Source of the DNA: Shimia ponticola
Lineage (GTDB): Bacteria; Pseudomonadota; Alphaproteobacteria; Rhodobacterales; Rhodobacteraceae
Reading direction: 5' to 3'
Assembly: GCF_007995215.1 (NCBI RefSeq)
Contig: NZ_VCDK01000006.1
Location: forward strand, 496,001-560,000
Length of the DNA: 64,000 bases
Shown here: in pieces, positions 33,550 to 41,890 of the stretch
Layout of the letters: each line of letters opens with the position of its first letter
How positions within the stretch are numbered: position 1 is the stretch's first letter
Notes under the pieces: model-generated
What the model was told of the DNA's origin: nothing
The model's input: the letters and a program-made list of their open reading frames with translations, nothing else
Database searches by the model: none
Made by a program: the position numbers and the translations under genes

Positions 33550-34630
33550 CGGCCATCCCCGCCTGTTCCTCTGAGCTGCCGTCGAATCCGGGCACCATGG
33601 CGGCGCCCGTCGGGACCAGTGCGATCCCCTTAAAGAGGTGGCCCATCTCATCGGGGTGGGTCAAGCGGCGATGCGCTGCAATATGCGCATCAAGCGCTGG
33701 TCCTGTCAGTTGGCGGGCAAGTGTTTGCGCACGCGGCGTGATGCCGAGCCGTTCAAGAAAAACCCCCTGCGGCGTCATGCGGCTGACGCGGGTCCCAAGC
33801 GCGGCTTCTGACAGCGCGGCGAAATCAACATGCGCCGTCAGGTCGGCGGTGCCGGGCGCGGAAAGCGGGTCGGCTGTTTGGTGGTTCGCCAGGGCCTGAA
33901 ACGTGTCACCCAAGGAGCGCCAGTCACCGTAGTCGATGATAACCGCGGCACCTGGGCATTGCTGCAGACGCTCCGAGATTTTGGCGGTGATGCGCTGGGC
34001 CTCGGGACAGTATTCGACAATATCGCCGTCTTTCGTGTCTGCGAGCCTTGGAGCCAAGGCGCGTTGGCGGGTGGCTTCCGACCAGCCGAATACCAATGCC
34101 CCGGCATGAATGCCGACCAGCTTTTCCCGCCACGCCTGTCCGTCCCGACGGAATTGGTGAATGGGAAGGGCATCAAAGAATTCATTGGCAATCAGGAACA
34201 GCGGACCATCAGGCAGATCGTCGATGTCCGTCACCCAGTTGGCGTCTGGGACGCGGGTCGCTTGGGCGGTGCGCAACACAGGTGACTGTTCGACAAACGT
34301 CACTTGGGCGGCCTTGGCAAACCCCGGCACCGCCGCCGTCGCGCGCAGGATGTCCGCCATCAGCGTGCCGCGCCCGGGGCCAAGCTCTGCGAGCACAAAC
34401 GGTGACGGTGCGCCCTGATCCAGCCAGGATTGCGCCAGCGCTAGACCAAGCAGTTCCCCGAACATCTGACTGATTTCGGGCGCGGTCGTGAAATCGCCCG
34501 CCTGCCCCAAGGGGTCACGGTTGCTGTAATAGCCATGGTCCGGGTCCAACAGCGCCCGCTCCATGAATTGTGCCAGCGTCAATGGCCCATTGGCCGAGAT
34601 TTCGGAGATCAGGAGGTCGCGCAATGTCAT
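33539..34630 (-). CDS. Class I SAM-dependent methyltransferase, NDUFAF7/MidA-like (DUF185)
   Basis: A 363-residue protein of the DUF185 family. The mitochondrial relative NDUFAF7 methylates an arginine of the complex I subunit NDUFS2. Family features are MERALLDPDHGYYSNRDPLGQAGDFTTAPEISQMFGELLG near the N-terminus, the SAM motif LAELGPGRGTLMADILRA, FLIANEFFDALPIHQF and IIDYGDWRSLGDTFQA. The ATG at 34630 overlaps the lgt stop (ATGA), and its 3' end overlaps pgeF. The link to complex I is from the family; the presence of a complex I accessory gene elsewhere in this window is only coincident. Confidence 0.92.
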   Translation of the reverse strand: MTLRDLLISEISANGPLTLAQFMERALLDPDHGYYSNRDPLGQAGDFTTAPEISQMFGELLGLALAQSWLDQGAPSPFVLAELGPGRGTLMADILRATAAVPGFAKAAQVTFVEQSPVLRTAQATRVPDANWVTDIDDLPDGPLFLIANEFFDALPIHQFRRDGQAWREKLVGIHAGALVFGWSEATRQRALAPRLADTKDGDIVEYCPEAQRITAKISERLQQCPGAAVIIDYGDWRSLGDTFQALANHQTADPLSAPGTADLTAHVDFAALSEAALGTRVSRMTPQGVFLERLGITPRAQTLARQLTGPALDAHIAAHRRLTHPDEMGHLFKGIALVPTGAAMVPGFDGSSEEQAGMADGS

Positions 34631-35508
34631 GTGCGGGCCTGCCATTTCAGGCTCCAGATCACCATGACCAAACCGAAAAGGATCATGGGCAGCGACAAAA
34701 GCTGGCCCATGGATACGCCCACCGGGCCGGCCTGTAGGACCCAACCCATCGGGTTGTCCGGTGTAATGAATTGCGCGTCGGCTTGCCGGTAGAACTCGAC
34801 AATAAACCGGGCGACGCCATAGCCACCGACAAACAGGCCCAGCACCAGACCCGTGCGGAAAAAGCCACGCGCGCGGTAGACGACCCAGATCAGCAATAGG
34901 CAAAGCACGACGCCTTCGAGAGCCGCCTCATAAAGTTGCGATGGATGGCGCGCGCAGAGCCCGACGATGCCGGGGCAATCCTGCGCCATCGGTCCGGGAA
35001 AAACCACACCCCACGGTGCATCGGTCGGGCGGCCCCAAAGCTCGGCATTGATGAAGTTCGAGATACGCCCGAGCGCCAAGGCAGGGGGAGTGCCATAGGC
35101 AATCAAGTCGGCCATCTGCGGGATCGGGATTCCATTTTTGCGGCAAAACCAAAGCCCCGCCACGACGACACCCAGAAACCCGCCGTGGAACGCCATGCCG
35201 CCCTGCCAGATCTGAGGGATCTGGAGCGGGTTTTGCAGGTAATAGGCAGGCTCGTAAAACAACACAAAGCCCAGACGCCCGCCGACGATGATGCCGATGA
35301 TGGCCCACGTGACAAAATCCCCGATTTGATCGGCGGTCGCCGGGGCTTGCCCGTTTGGCCAAAGACGCGGCGTGCGTACGGCGCGTGCCATCATCCACCA
35401 GGCAATCAGGATACCTACGATATAAGCCAGCGCGTACCAGCGGAGCGCAAACGGCCCAATGCTGAAAATCTCCGGCGAGATGTTTGGAAAGGGGATCGCG
35501 AAACTCAT
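34627..35508 (-). CDS. lgt: Prolipoprotein diacylglyceryl transferase
   Basis: A 293-residue inner-membrane enzyme that attaches diacylglycerol to the lipobox cysteine of prolipoproteins, the first step in lipoprotein maturation. About seven membrane helices are visible. The Lgt signature is GRISNFINAELWGRPTD, and the conserved HGG-type loop reads GGMAFHGGFLGVVVAG. It leads an operon with the DUF185 methyltransferase (4-bp overlap) and pgeF. Two predicted lipoproteins elsewhere in the window (60922-61641 and the 24-residue gene at 42605-42679) would be substrates. Confidence 0.97.
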   Translation of the reverse strand: MSFAIPFPNISPEIFSIGPFALRWYALAYIVGILIAWWMMARAVRTPRLWPNGQAPATADQIGDFVTWAIIGIIVGGRLGFVLFYEPAYYLQNPLQIPQIWQGGMAFHGGFLGVVVAGLWFCRKNGIPIPQMADLIAYGTPPALALGRISNFINAELWGRPTDAPWGVVFPGPMAQDCPGIVGLCARHPSQLYEAALEGVVLCLLLIWVVYRARGFFRTGLVLGLFVGGYGVARFIVEFYRQADAQFITPDNPMGWVLQAGPVGVSMGQLLSLPMILFGLVMVIWSLKWQART

Positions 35509-35636
35509 GCCCGCATTGAGCGTTGGTGTCCGGCGAAGTCAATCCAATCGCGATCAACTTGGCCCTGCGCGGATTGGCGAACTTGAGATTTGCGCCCGGT
35601 GACGCCATATGCCGGTCAACGACATAGGAGAGACCC

Positions 35637-35876
35637 ATGCAGACCCGTTCCAAGATCATGGACGACATCAGCCAATTGATGACAAACGCCATGGGTGTCG
35701 CCCAAGGTGCCAAAGATGAAGCCGAAACCGCGATGAAGTCGATGATGGATCGCTGGTTGGCGGACCGCGATTTCGTCACGCGCGAAGAATTCGACGCCGT
35801 CCGCGCGATGGCTCAGAAAGCGCGTGAAGAGAACGAAGCGCTCAAGGCACGGCTTGAGGCGCTGGAGGGCAAGTAA
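35637..35876 (+). CDS. ubiK: Ubiquinone biosynthesis accessory factor UbiK-like (BMFP)
   Basis: A 79-residue protein of the YqiC/UbiK (BMFP) family. It has an amphipathic N-terminal half and a coiled-coil C-terminus (FVTREEFDAVRAMAQKAREENEALKARLEALEG). In E. coli UbiK assists aerobic ubiquinone synthesis as a trimeric membrane-active factor. The ATG at 35637 follows AGGAGA. The family motif DFVxREEFD is intact. It is monocistronic and divergent from lgt. Confidence 0.92.
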   Translation: MQTRSKIMDDISQLMTNAMGVAQGAKDEAETAMKSMMDRWLADRDFVTREEFDAVRAMAQKAREENEALKARLEALEGK

Positions 35877-35943
35877 ACCCTCAGTTGCATTTAACCGAAA
35901 TCTGGCCAAATTGGACACAAGTCATTTTTTGAGCTGATTTCAA

Positions 35944-37395
35944 ATGCGACCCCAAAGCCGAATTCGATACGACCGACACGTCGTTTTGCAATACGTGGCT
36001 GTCCTGCGGTGGCGCGTGATGTGGGCGGCTGGGACTGCGTGCTTTTCGGCTGTGGTTGCCTCGTTCCTGTTCGTTGTGGTGGTGCTTTCGTCACGTAGTG
36101 CAAACCTCTTCGGGTTTGATGACCCTGTAGGTGTACTGGGCGCGTTTCAGTTGATTGATGAGGTATTTGACACAGGGACATCCGCTTGGTTCATGCGGGT
36201 CATTTCGTCGAATACGTTGCTTTACCTTGGACCAATTGTCTTTCTGGCGGTGTTCTTGATCACCGCGTACTTTCGCTTTTGGCGCACATGGGCAGAAGCT
36301 CAAACGTTTATTGCTGCAGCAGAAGTCGCCGACAACACCAGCGGGGCCTTCGTCGGTATTGGCGGTGACCAGATCAGCGCAGCGAATTTGCGGTGGCCGC
36401 TTATCCTCGCGGCTGCGTTGGTTGCAACGCTGGTGTCTGGATGGAGCTATTGGTTCTATACGAATATTTACGCGCCGCGGGGGCTCGAGGTGTCACGCAT
36501 CCTCGCGACCGACGACCCTGAAATCTTTGTCGCGGAACTGACGCACGCGCCGGACAAACTCGCCAGCTTGAAAATATTCCCGTCAGCAGACTCAGATGAT
36601 CAGGCTTGGTATGAAAGGCCGGACCCCTTTCATTCGGCCTTTTTTCCGGGCATCCGGTCATGTACAGGCCGCTACGCTGTCCTTCATGTCATCGACCCGG
36701 ACCGGACAGATGTTTATGAAGGCTACAGCCTGAACTGGCGGGGAAGATTGACGAACGACAATACGGAAACCAAGGTCGCCGAGGTGATTGTTCCGTTTCC
36801 CGAAAAAAGCGCGAGCCTCGACACAGATGCCCGGGACGCTGTTCAGAAAATCCGCGAGGCATTTTTTGCGAGCAGTAAACCGACGGTTCAGATTGTTGGG
36901 AATAATTCAGGTTATACAGAGAACCTTGACGAAGGTAGCGCGCTTGTGCTCCGGGCGGACCGGGCCAAGGCTGTGCTCGATGCATTTGCGGTTGAACCAA
37001 ATGATGGCTGGACGTTGCAACTCTCGGTAGACGACAGTGCTGGGTATGCTGTCGAGTGTTCCGGAGCGGCTTGTATTGATATGTTCCAGACTGCCCATGT
37101 GACTGTATTCGACGATACGCGCCCGAATATTGTTGGTGGAATTCCCTCGGTCGTCAGTTCATCTGGCGGCGTGGATTTTCGCGACCTAAAGCGTGGGTTG
37201 GATGGTGAAATCTATGTCCCGGAAAATATCGAAGGTCAGCTCGTCTTCCAGAACCTGAGAGTCGAATGGATTGACCTGTCTGTTCAACTCCAAGAGACTG
37301 TGTCGGACGTTGTCGTTGACCCGTCTGATATTCTTGCGGGTGCGCGACCCGAAGCGTTTGAGGATCGCTTGGGCGGTCCTGTTTGTGGTGTTTGA
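35944..37395 (+). CDS. Unknown membrane-anchored protein with large periplasmic domain
   Basis: A 483-residue protein not recognised as a known family. Three membrane segments are visible: about 24-50 (AAGTACFSAVVASFLFVVVV), 88-112 (LLYLGPIVFLAVFLITAYF) and 150-173 (LILAAALVATLVSGWSYWFY). A soluble region of about 310 residues follows. One stretch, PTVQIVGNNSGYTENLDEGS followed by ALVLRADRAKAVLDAF, recalls the strand-helix pattern of OmpA-like peptidoglycan-binding domains, but the key motif is degenerate. Two close cysteine pairs (VECSGAACID) lie in the soluble part. Codon use looks less GC-rich than its neighbours, which may indicate acquisition. No operon partner. Confidence 0.7.
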   Translation: MRPQSRIRYDRHVVLQYVAVLRWRVMWAAGTACFSAVVASFLFVVVVLSSRSANLFGFDDPVGVLGAFQLIDEVFDTGTSAWFMRVISSNTLLYLGPIVFLAVFLITAYFRFWRTWAEAQTFIAAAEVADNTSGAFVGIGGDQISAANLRWPLILAAALVATLVSGWSYWFYTNIYAPRGLEVSRILATDDPEIFVAELTHAPDKLASLKIFPSADSDDQAWYERPDPFHSAFFPGIRSCTGRYAVLHVIDPDRTDVYEGYSLNWRGRLTNDNTETKVAEVIVPFPEKSASLDTDARDAVQKIREAFFASSKPTVQIVGNNSGYTENLDEGSALVLRADRAKAVLDAFAVEPNDGWTLQLSVDDSAGYAVECSGAACIDMFQTAHVTVFDDTRPNIVGGIPSVVSSSGGVDFRDLKRGLDGEIYVPENIEGQLVFQNLRVEWIDLSVQLQETVSDVVVDPSDILAGARPEAFEDRLGGPVCGV

Positions 37396-37637
37396 TCGAG
37401 CACGCAGGCGCACAGAGACCTAGAACACCCGCGCCTGACAACTGCCTATATTTCGCGCGTGACTGGGACTTCTCCACAACATACCGCAGTTGTCCCCAAA
37501 ATTAGTGCTTTACAGAAATGTCATCCCCGCGCACCATAAGTTGTATGGAGAGGCGGACACCCCGCCCTCTGTAGAGCAGCCAACCAGCCCTTGGGTGCTG
37601 TCACATCCAAAGGGCCATAACCCGAAAGGGGCGCGCC

Positions 37638-38141
37638 ATGGCAGTGACTGAAGAGTTCATGCAAATCGAGGACCTTCACCCGATTGATATTGTCGAACAC
37701 ATCGCAAACCATCAGGATTGGGAGTTCGACCGGATTGCCGATGACCAGATCGCAATGGCTGTCGAAGGTCAGTGGCGCACCTACTCAATCACTTTGGCGT
37801 GGTCTGGCTATGACGAAACTCTGCGCCTGATCTGCACCTTTGACATGGAGCCGCCAGAGCACCGGATTGGTCATCTGATGGATGCATTGAACCGGGTCAA
37901 TGACAACTGCTGGGCCGGGGCATTCAGTTATTGGGCGGAACAGAACCTGATGGTCTACCGCTATGGTCTGATCCTCGCCGGGGGGCAGGTGGCCAGCGCC
38001 GATCAGATTGACACGATGATCAGCGCCGCCGTCATGAGCGCCGAACGCTACTACCCAGCCTTCCAACTGGTCACATGGGGCGAACGCGAGGTCGAGGACG
38101 CGCTTAAGGTTGCCATTGCAGAGGCTTACGGCCGCGCGTAA
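37638..38141 (+). CDS. YbjN domain protein
   Basis: A 167-residue cytosolic protein with the YbjN/type III secretion chaperone-like fold: DWEFDRIADDQIAMAVEGQWRTYSITLAW, the helix MEPPEHRIGHLMDALNRVND and LMVYRYGLILAGGQVASADQIDTMI. It begins at ATG 37638 with AAAGGGG upstream. It is followed 36 bases later by proC. Biochemical function of YbjN proteins is not settled; in enterobacteria they affect motility and stress tolerance. Confidence 0.88.
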   Translation: MAVTEEFMQIEDLHPIDIVEHIANHQDWEFDRIADDQIAMAVEGQWRTYSITLAWSGYDETLRLICTFDMEPPEHRIGHLMDALNRVNDNCWAGAFSYWAEQNLMVYRYGLILAGGQVASADQIDTMISAAVMSAERYYPAFQLVTWGEREVEDALKVAIAEAYGRA

Positions 38142-38177
38142 CCCTGTGCCCTGAACCGTCGCAGGGGAGGGGCGCAA

Positions 38178-38996
38178 TTGGATTTCTCTGAAATTGAAGG
38201 CCGTGGTCTGGTCCTTTTGGGCTGCGGCAAGATGGGATCGGCGATGTTGGCCGGATGGTTGGCCTCTGGCCTGTCACCGTCATCGGTCTGGATCAACGAC
38301 CCGAATCCGTCTGAATGGGTGCAGTCCACCGGTGCAACGCTCAACGGCGACATGCCCGCTGCGCCAGCCATCGTGCTGATCGCCGTGAAACCGCAGATGA
38401 TGGCCGACGCGTTGCCAAGTCTCGCAAGTATGGGCGGCGGCGAGACACTGTTTGTCTCTGTGGCTGCCGGAACGTCCCTGGCGACCTATGCCGAGATTCT
38501 TGGGGCAAGCACACCCGTGGTACGCGCAATGCCCAATACGCCTGCGGCAGTCGGTCAGGGGATCACCGCCTTGATCGGCAACGACCGGACCACATCAACG
38601 CATTTGGACATGGCCGAAGGTCTGCTCTCCGCCGTAGGCCAGACCGTGCGCCTCAGCGCCGAGGCCCAGATGGATGCCGTCACAGGCGTGTCCGGTTCCG
38701 GCCCCGCCTATGTGTTTCACATGATCGAATGCCTCGCCGCTGCTGGCGAGGCGCAGGGCCTGCCACCTGAGTTGTCGATGGAACTGGCCAAGGCCACAGT
38801 TGCAGGCGCAGGTGCCTTGGCGATGCAGTCCGAGGACGATCCAACCCAGTTGCGTGTGAATGTCACAAGCCCGAACGGGACGACCCAAGCCGGACTAGAA
38901 GTTTTGATGGATGGCACCGACGGGCTAGGTCCGTTGCTCGGGCGCACTGTCGCCGCAGCCACCAACCGATCCAAGGAACTGTCTCAGGATGGATAA
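38178..38996 (+). CDS. proC: Pyrroline-5-carboxylate reductase
   Basis: A 272-residue NAD(P)H-dependent enzyme for the last step of proline synthesis. The dinucleotide motif VLLGCGKMGSAMLAGWLASG, the proline-family RAMPNTPAAVGQGITAL and the C-terminal DAVTGVSGSGPAYVFHMIECL are intact. It starts with TTG at 38178 behind a GGAGGGG ribosome site; no nearby ATG fits. The tRNA-binding gene overlaps its end by 8 bp, and the dehydrogenase gene follows, so the three are co-transcribed. Confidence 0.96.
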   Translation: MDFSEIEGRGLVLLGCGKMGSAMLAGWLASGLSPSSVWINDPNPSEWVQSTGATLNGDMPAAPAIVLIAVKPQMMADALPSLASMGGGETLFVSVAAGTSLATYAEILGASTPVVRAMPNTPAAVGQGITALIGNDRTTSTHLDMAEGLLSAVGQTVRLSAEAQMDAVTGVSGSGPAYVFHMIECLAAAGEAQGLPPELSMELAKATVAGAGALAMQSEDDPTQLRVNVTSPNGTTQAGLEVLMDGTDGLGPLLGRTVAAATNRSKELSQDG

Positions 38997-39336
38997 GACA
39001 CCCGAAATCAGCTTTGATGATTTCCTCAAGGTCGACATCCGCGTGGGTCAGATCGTGCAAGCCGAACCTTACCCCGAGGCGCGTAAGCCCGCGATCAAGG
39101 TCTGGGTCGATTTCGGCGACGAGCTTGGCGTCAAGAAATCCTCTGCGCAGATTACCAAACACTATGTGCCAGAGGCGTTGATCGGGCGTCGTGTTATGGC
39201 GGTTGTGAACTTTCCACCACGGCAAATCGGCAAGTTCATGTCTGAAATTCTGGTTCTGGGGGTGCCGGACGAAGATGGCGAAGTGGTGTTGCTGAAACCT
39301 GATCTGGACGTGCCATTGGGCGGGAGACTGTATTGA
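38989..39336 (+). CDS. tRNA-binding (OB-fold) protein, CsaA/YgjH-like
   Basis: A 115-residue protein of the tRNA-binding EMAP/Tyr-RS-like OB-fold family (CsaA). It shows FDDFLKVDIRVGQIVQAEPYPEARKPAIKVWVDFGDELGVKKSSAQIT and the substrate-facing loop VNFPPRQIGKFMSEILVLG. CsaA binds tRNA structural elements and may act as a chaperone or editing factor. It overlaps proC by 8 bp and the next gene by one base (TGATG). Cytosolic dimer by family. Confidence 0.9.
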   Translation: MDKTPEISFDDFLKVDIRVGQIVQAEPYPEARKPAIKVWVDFGDELGVKKSSAQITKHYVPEALIGRRVMAVVNFPPRQIGKFMSEILVLGVPDEDGEVVLLKPDLDVPLGGRLY

Positions 39337-40277
39337 TGAAAGTGCTCGTAACACGACCTCTGCCAAAGCAGGTGATCGAGGGTCTGTCAGGTTTGGATGT
39401 GACGGTACGCGACAGCAACGTACCTATGACCGTAGACGAGATCGCGGCGGCGCTGGCTGCGTATGACATTCTGTTGCCGACGCTTGGTGACGCTCTGTCC
39501 GCAGAGGCATTCACCGGGTCGATCAGGTGCAAGCTTCTGGCGAACTTTGGTGTTGGTTATAACCATATCGACGTGGCCGCCGCGCAGGCCGCTGGACTGG
39601 CTGTGACCAATACGCCTGGCGCCGTAACAGACGCCACGGCGGACATCGCTCTGACGTTAATGCTCATGGCCTGTCGCCGCGCGGGCGAGGGTGAGCGGAT
39701 GGTTCGCGGCGGTCAATGGGCCGGGTGGCACCCCACGCAGATGCTTGGCATGCATATGTCAGGCAAAACCGTGGGCATCATCGGCATGGGGCGCATCGGT
39801 CAGGCTATCGCGCGCCGGTGCCATTTCGGATTTGGAATGCAAGTTGTGTTTCACAACCGATCTCAGAAAGAGGTGGATTTCCCGGCGACGCAGCTGCCCT
39901 CGTTGCATGCGGTTATGGGTGCGGCCGATGTGATTGTCCTTGCCATGCCCGGCGGAGCAGAAACGCGCCACATGATTGATGCGAAAGCCTTGGCTGCGAT
40001 GCAGCCTCATGGCGTATTGGTCAACATCGCGCGCGGCGATGTTATGGACGAGGCCGCTTTGATTGAGGCGTTGCAGGCCGGTCAGTTGGCGGGCGCTGGT
40101 CTCGATGTCTATGAACGTGAACCTGACGTGCCACAGGCCCTCATCAATATGGAAAACGTCACGCTGCTGCCGCATCTGGGCACCGCTGCGTTAGAGGTGC
40201 GCGTCGACATGGGACTGATGGCGGTGGCAAATATCCGGGCCTTCGCGGCTGGTGAGGAACTGCCAAACGCTGTGTAA
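39336..40277 (+). CDS. D-2-hydroxyacid dehydrogenase (GyaR/glyoxylate-reductase-like)
   Basis: A 313-residue NAD(P)-dependent dehydrogenase. NAD motif TVGIIGMGRIGQAIARRCHFGF is near residue 145; the catalytic Arg (VNIARGDVMDEAALIEAL), Glu (LDVYEREPDVPQ) and His (VTLLPHLGTAALEVR) are present. The region MAKVLVTRPLP-like start (MKVLVTRPLPKQVIEG) and ANFGVGYNHIDVAAA resemble glyoxylate/hydroxypyruvate reductases. The start ATG overlaps the upstream stop by one base. Substrate not fixed by sequence. Confidence 0.92.
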   Translation: MKVLVTRPLPKQVIEGLSGLDVTVRDSNVPMTVDEIAAALAAYDILLPTLGDALSAEAFTGSIRCKLLANFGVGYNHIDVAAAQAAGLAVTNTPGAVTDATADIALTLMLMACRRAGEGERMVRGGQWAGWHPTQMLGMHMSGKTVGIIGMGRIGQAIARRCHFGFGMQVVFHNRSQKEVDFPATQLPSLHAVMGAADVIVLAMPGGAETRHMIDAKALAAMQPHGVLVNIARGDVMDEAALIEALQAGQLAGAGLDVYEREPDVPQALINMENVTLLPHLGTAALEVRVDMGLMAVANIRAFAAGEELPNAV

Positions 40278-40317
40278 GTTTGGTCGTGTAGACCAAGCTT
40301 TCGAAGGTTTTTTTGCC

Positions 40318-40899
40318 CTACAGGTCGCCCATCGCTTCGCGAAAGTGCTTTCGGCATAGCGAGACATACCGTTCGTTTCCGCCGACCTCGACCTGAGCGC
40401 CCTCTTTGAGGGCGTTGCCGTTCGCATCGGTGCGGATGACCATGGTGGCCTTTTTCCCGCAATGGCAGATCGTGCGCACTTCGCGCATTTCATCGGCCAG
40501 TGCCAAGAGGGCCGATGAACCCGGAAACAACTCGCCGCGGAAATCCACGCGCAGGCCATAACACATGATCGGCACCCGCAGGTCATCCACCGCCCGCGCC
40601 AGTTGCCAGACCTGATCCCGGCTCAACCACTGTGCTTCGTCCACCAGAACACAGGCGCAGGGTCCGCGCGACAGGCGATCCGCTATCTTGGTAAACAGGT
40701 CCTCGTCCGCCGTATAAGTATCAGCCTCGGCCTCGATCCCGATCCGGCTTCCGATTTTGGCGGTCCCGGAGCGATCATCGAAGCTCGCCGTCAGCAGGTA
40801 TGTCTCCATCCCGCGCTCGATGTAGTTGTAGGACGCTTGCAGCAGCAGCGTCGATTTTCCAGCATTCATCGTGGAATAGTGAAAATAGAGCTTTGCCAT
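40318..40899 (-). CDS. tdk: Thymidine kinase
   Basis: A 193-residue type II thymidine kinase for deoxyuridine/thymidine salvage. The P-loop reads FHYSTMNAGKSTLLLQASYN, the Walker B region VLVDEAQWLSRDQV, and the lid zinc site is formed from CHCGKKAT and LCRKHFR. The ATG at 40899 has GGGGGA seven bases upstream. It converges on the hydroxyacid dehydrogenase gene (about 40 bases between stops) and is divergent from the inverted-repeat-rich region at 40934-41138. Confidence 0.97.
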   Translation of the reverse strand: MAKLYFHYSTMNAGKSTLLLQASYNYIERGMETYLLTASFDDRSGTAKIGSRIGIEAEADTYTADEDLFTKIADRLSRGPCACVLVDEAQWLSRDQVWQLARAVDDLRVPIMCYGLRVDFRGELFPGSSALLALADEMREVRTICHCGKKATMVIRTDANGNALKEGAQVEVGGNERYVSLCRKHFREAMGDL

Positions 40900-41431
40900 G
40901 GCTGCATCCCCCACTCGGCCGATCCAAATGAAATGGCCTGCCGCCCCGGTTTACCCGGTGATCGGCAGGCCAGATGTCCCTACCGCCAGGCCTGGGACGT
41001 TGCAAACACGATACTCGGCAACCGGGCCGAAACCCGTACAGCCGCCGGATCTGACCTAAGGCATAGGTCGGACCCGTTGGTTCGGCATCTCCCGGGAAAG
41101 GACCCTTGGGGATGGAAGAGACACCTTGTTTAACCAACAGGCCCGCTATGCAGATCCGGATGCCCGGAGACGCCACCCCCCTGCCGACGTCGGCATAACG
41201 GACCACTCATTACCGGCCTACGGGGGAGCAGACCAACGCGACCCCAACAACCGGGGTCGATTTCTGAATGACAAATCCTTTGGGGAACATTAATGGGAAA
41301 AGACTTTGACGTTTCCCCCATGGAAATCGTACTGGCATATGCCACTGCGCAGGACTTGGGGAATGGGCGGATGATGCGCCTGATAGGAGCGTCGAAACGC
41401 TATGTTCGGTGCGAAGTGAGAGGACAAGGCA
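40900..41431. other. Intergenic stretch between tdk and the HTH gene
   Basis: About 530 bases with the structured segment 40934-41138 and a possible 49-codon gene at 41293-41442, both listed separately. The remainder (41139-41292) shows no further feature I can support. Frames read across it give no protein-like sequence. Confidence 0.5.
40934..41138. ncRNA. Inverted-repeat-rich stretch, possible structured RNA (unidentified)
   Basis: Several exact inverted repeats lie close together: TGGCCTGCCG (40934-40943) with CGGCAGGCCA (40963-40972); GTCCC (40976) with GGGAC (40994); GACCTA (41053) with TAGGTC (41064); and a longer-range GTTGGTT (41076-41082) with AACCAAC (41132-41138). The region is intergenic, GC-rich and not protein-like in any frame. 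I looked for RNase P, tmRNA, SRP RNA, 6S-like and cobalamin-riboswitch signatures and found none. Strand is unknown. It may be a regulatory RNA or the leader of the downstream gene. Confidence 0.35.
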
Positions 41432-41442
41432 ATGGCTGGTAG
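41293..41442 (+). CDS. Possible 49-residue protein upstream of the HTH gene
   Basis: ATG at 41293 with GGGGA about six bases upstream opens a 49-codon frame. It ends at TAG 41440-41442, overlapping the next gene start (41432) by 11 bp. The predicted protein begins MGKDFDVSPMEIVLAYATAQ and looks protein-like, with a helix and a basic stretch (RLIGASKRYVRCEVRG). The ribosome site and the overlap suggest translational coupling, but length and lack of homologues known to me keep confidence low. Confidence 0.35.
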   Translation: MGKDFDVSPMEIVLAYATAQDLGNGRMMRLIGASKRYVRCEVRGQGNGW

Positions 41443-41887
41443 CGGGAGCTATCTGAAGAAACATACCGAAGCTTTGGTCAAGGCCGTCGGCATTGAGGCC
41501 GCTTGTCAAATCACTGGGAAATCCAAGGCCACCTTGGGCCGGTATTACGCCGATACAGAAGAGCATGCCGACCGGTTCATGCCGGTCGATACTGTCGCCC
41601 AGCTTGAGGCGGCGACCAACTATCCGCATGTGACCTCTGCCTTGGCAGAGCTGAACGGCATTTCGGTGTCCTATGACAAGGAACGCCGCAATTCATCCTC
41701 TGACGGGGTGAACTCGGATGTGGTGGCTTTGGCGCAGCGCTTTGCCATGCTGATGAGCGAATACCACCAGTCCATCGAAGACGGCATCATCACCGTGAAT
41801 GAGGCCAAGCGCCTCTTGCGGGAAACGACGGCGCTGCAACAGGTCCTCATCGAAATGAAGCTGCATCTCGAAGAGGAAACCAGCTAG
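41432..41887 (+). CDS. Hypothetical protein with HTH-like N-terminus
   Basis: A 151-residue protein. The N-terminal segment VKAVGIEAACQITGKSKATLGRYYAD resembles the helix-turn-helix of phage CII/Cro-like regulators. The C-terminus (DVVALAQRFAMLMSEYHQSI, then RLLRETTALQQVLIEMKLHLEEE) is helical and probably mediates oligomerisation. The start has AGAGGAC seven bases upstream. It is followed three bases later by arsH, so the two form an operon, perhaps with this protein as the local regulator. No known family name is assigned. Confidence 0.7.
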   Translation: MAGSGSYLKKHTEALVKAVGIEAACQITGKSKATLGRYYADTEEHADRFMPVDTVAQLEAATNYPHVTSALAELNGISVSYDKERRNSSSDGVNSDVVALAQRFAMLMSEYHQSIEDGIITVNEAKRLLRETTALQQVLIEMKLHLEEETS

Positions 41888-41890
41888 GCC

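Noticed and set aside
40934-41138. RNase P RNA, tmRNA, SRP RNA or cobalamin riboswitch
   Set aside because: None of the invariant segments of these RNAs could be found on either strand, so the stretch is left unidentified.
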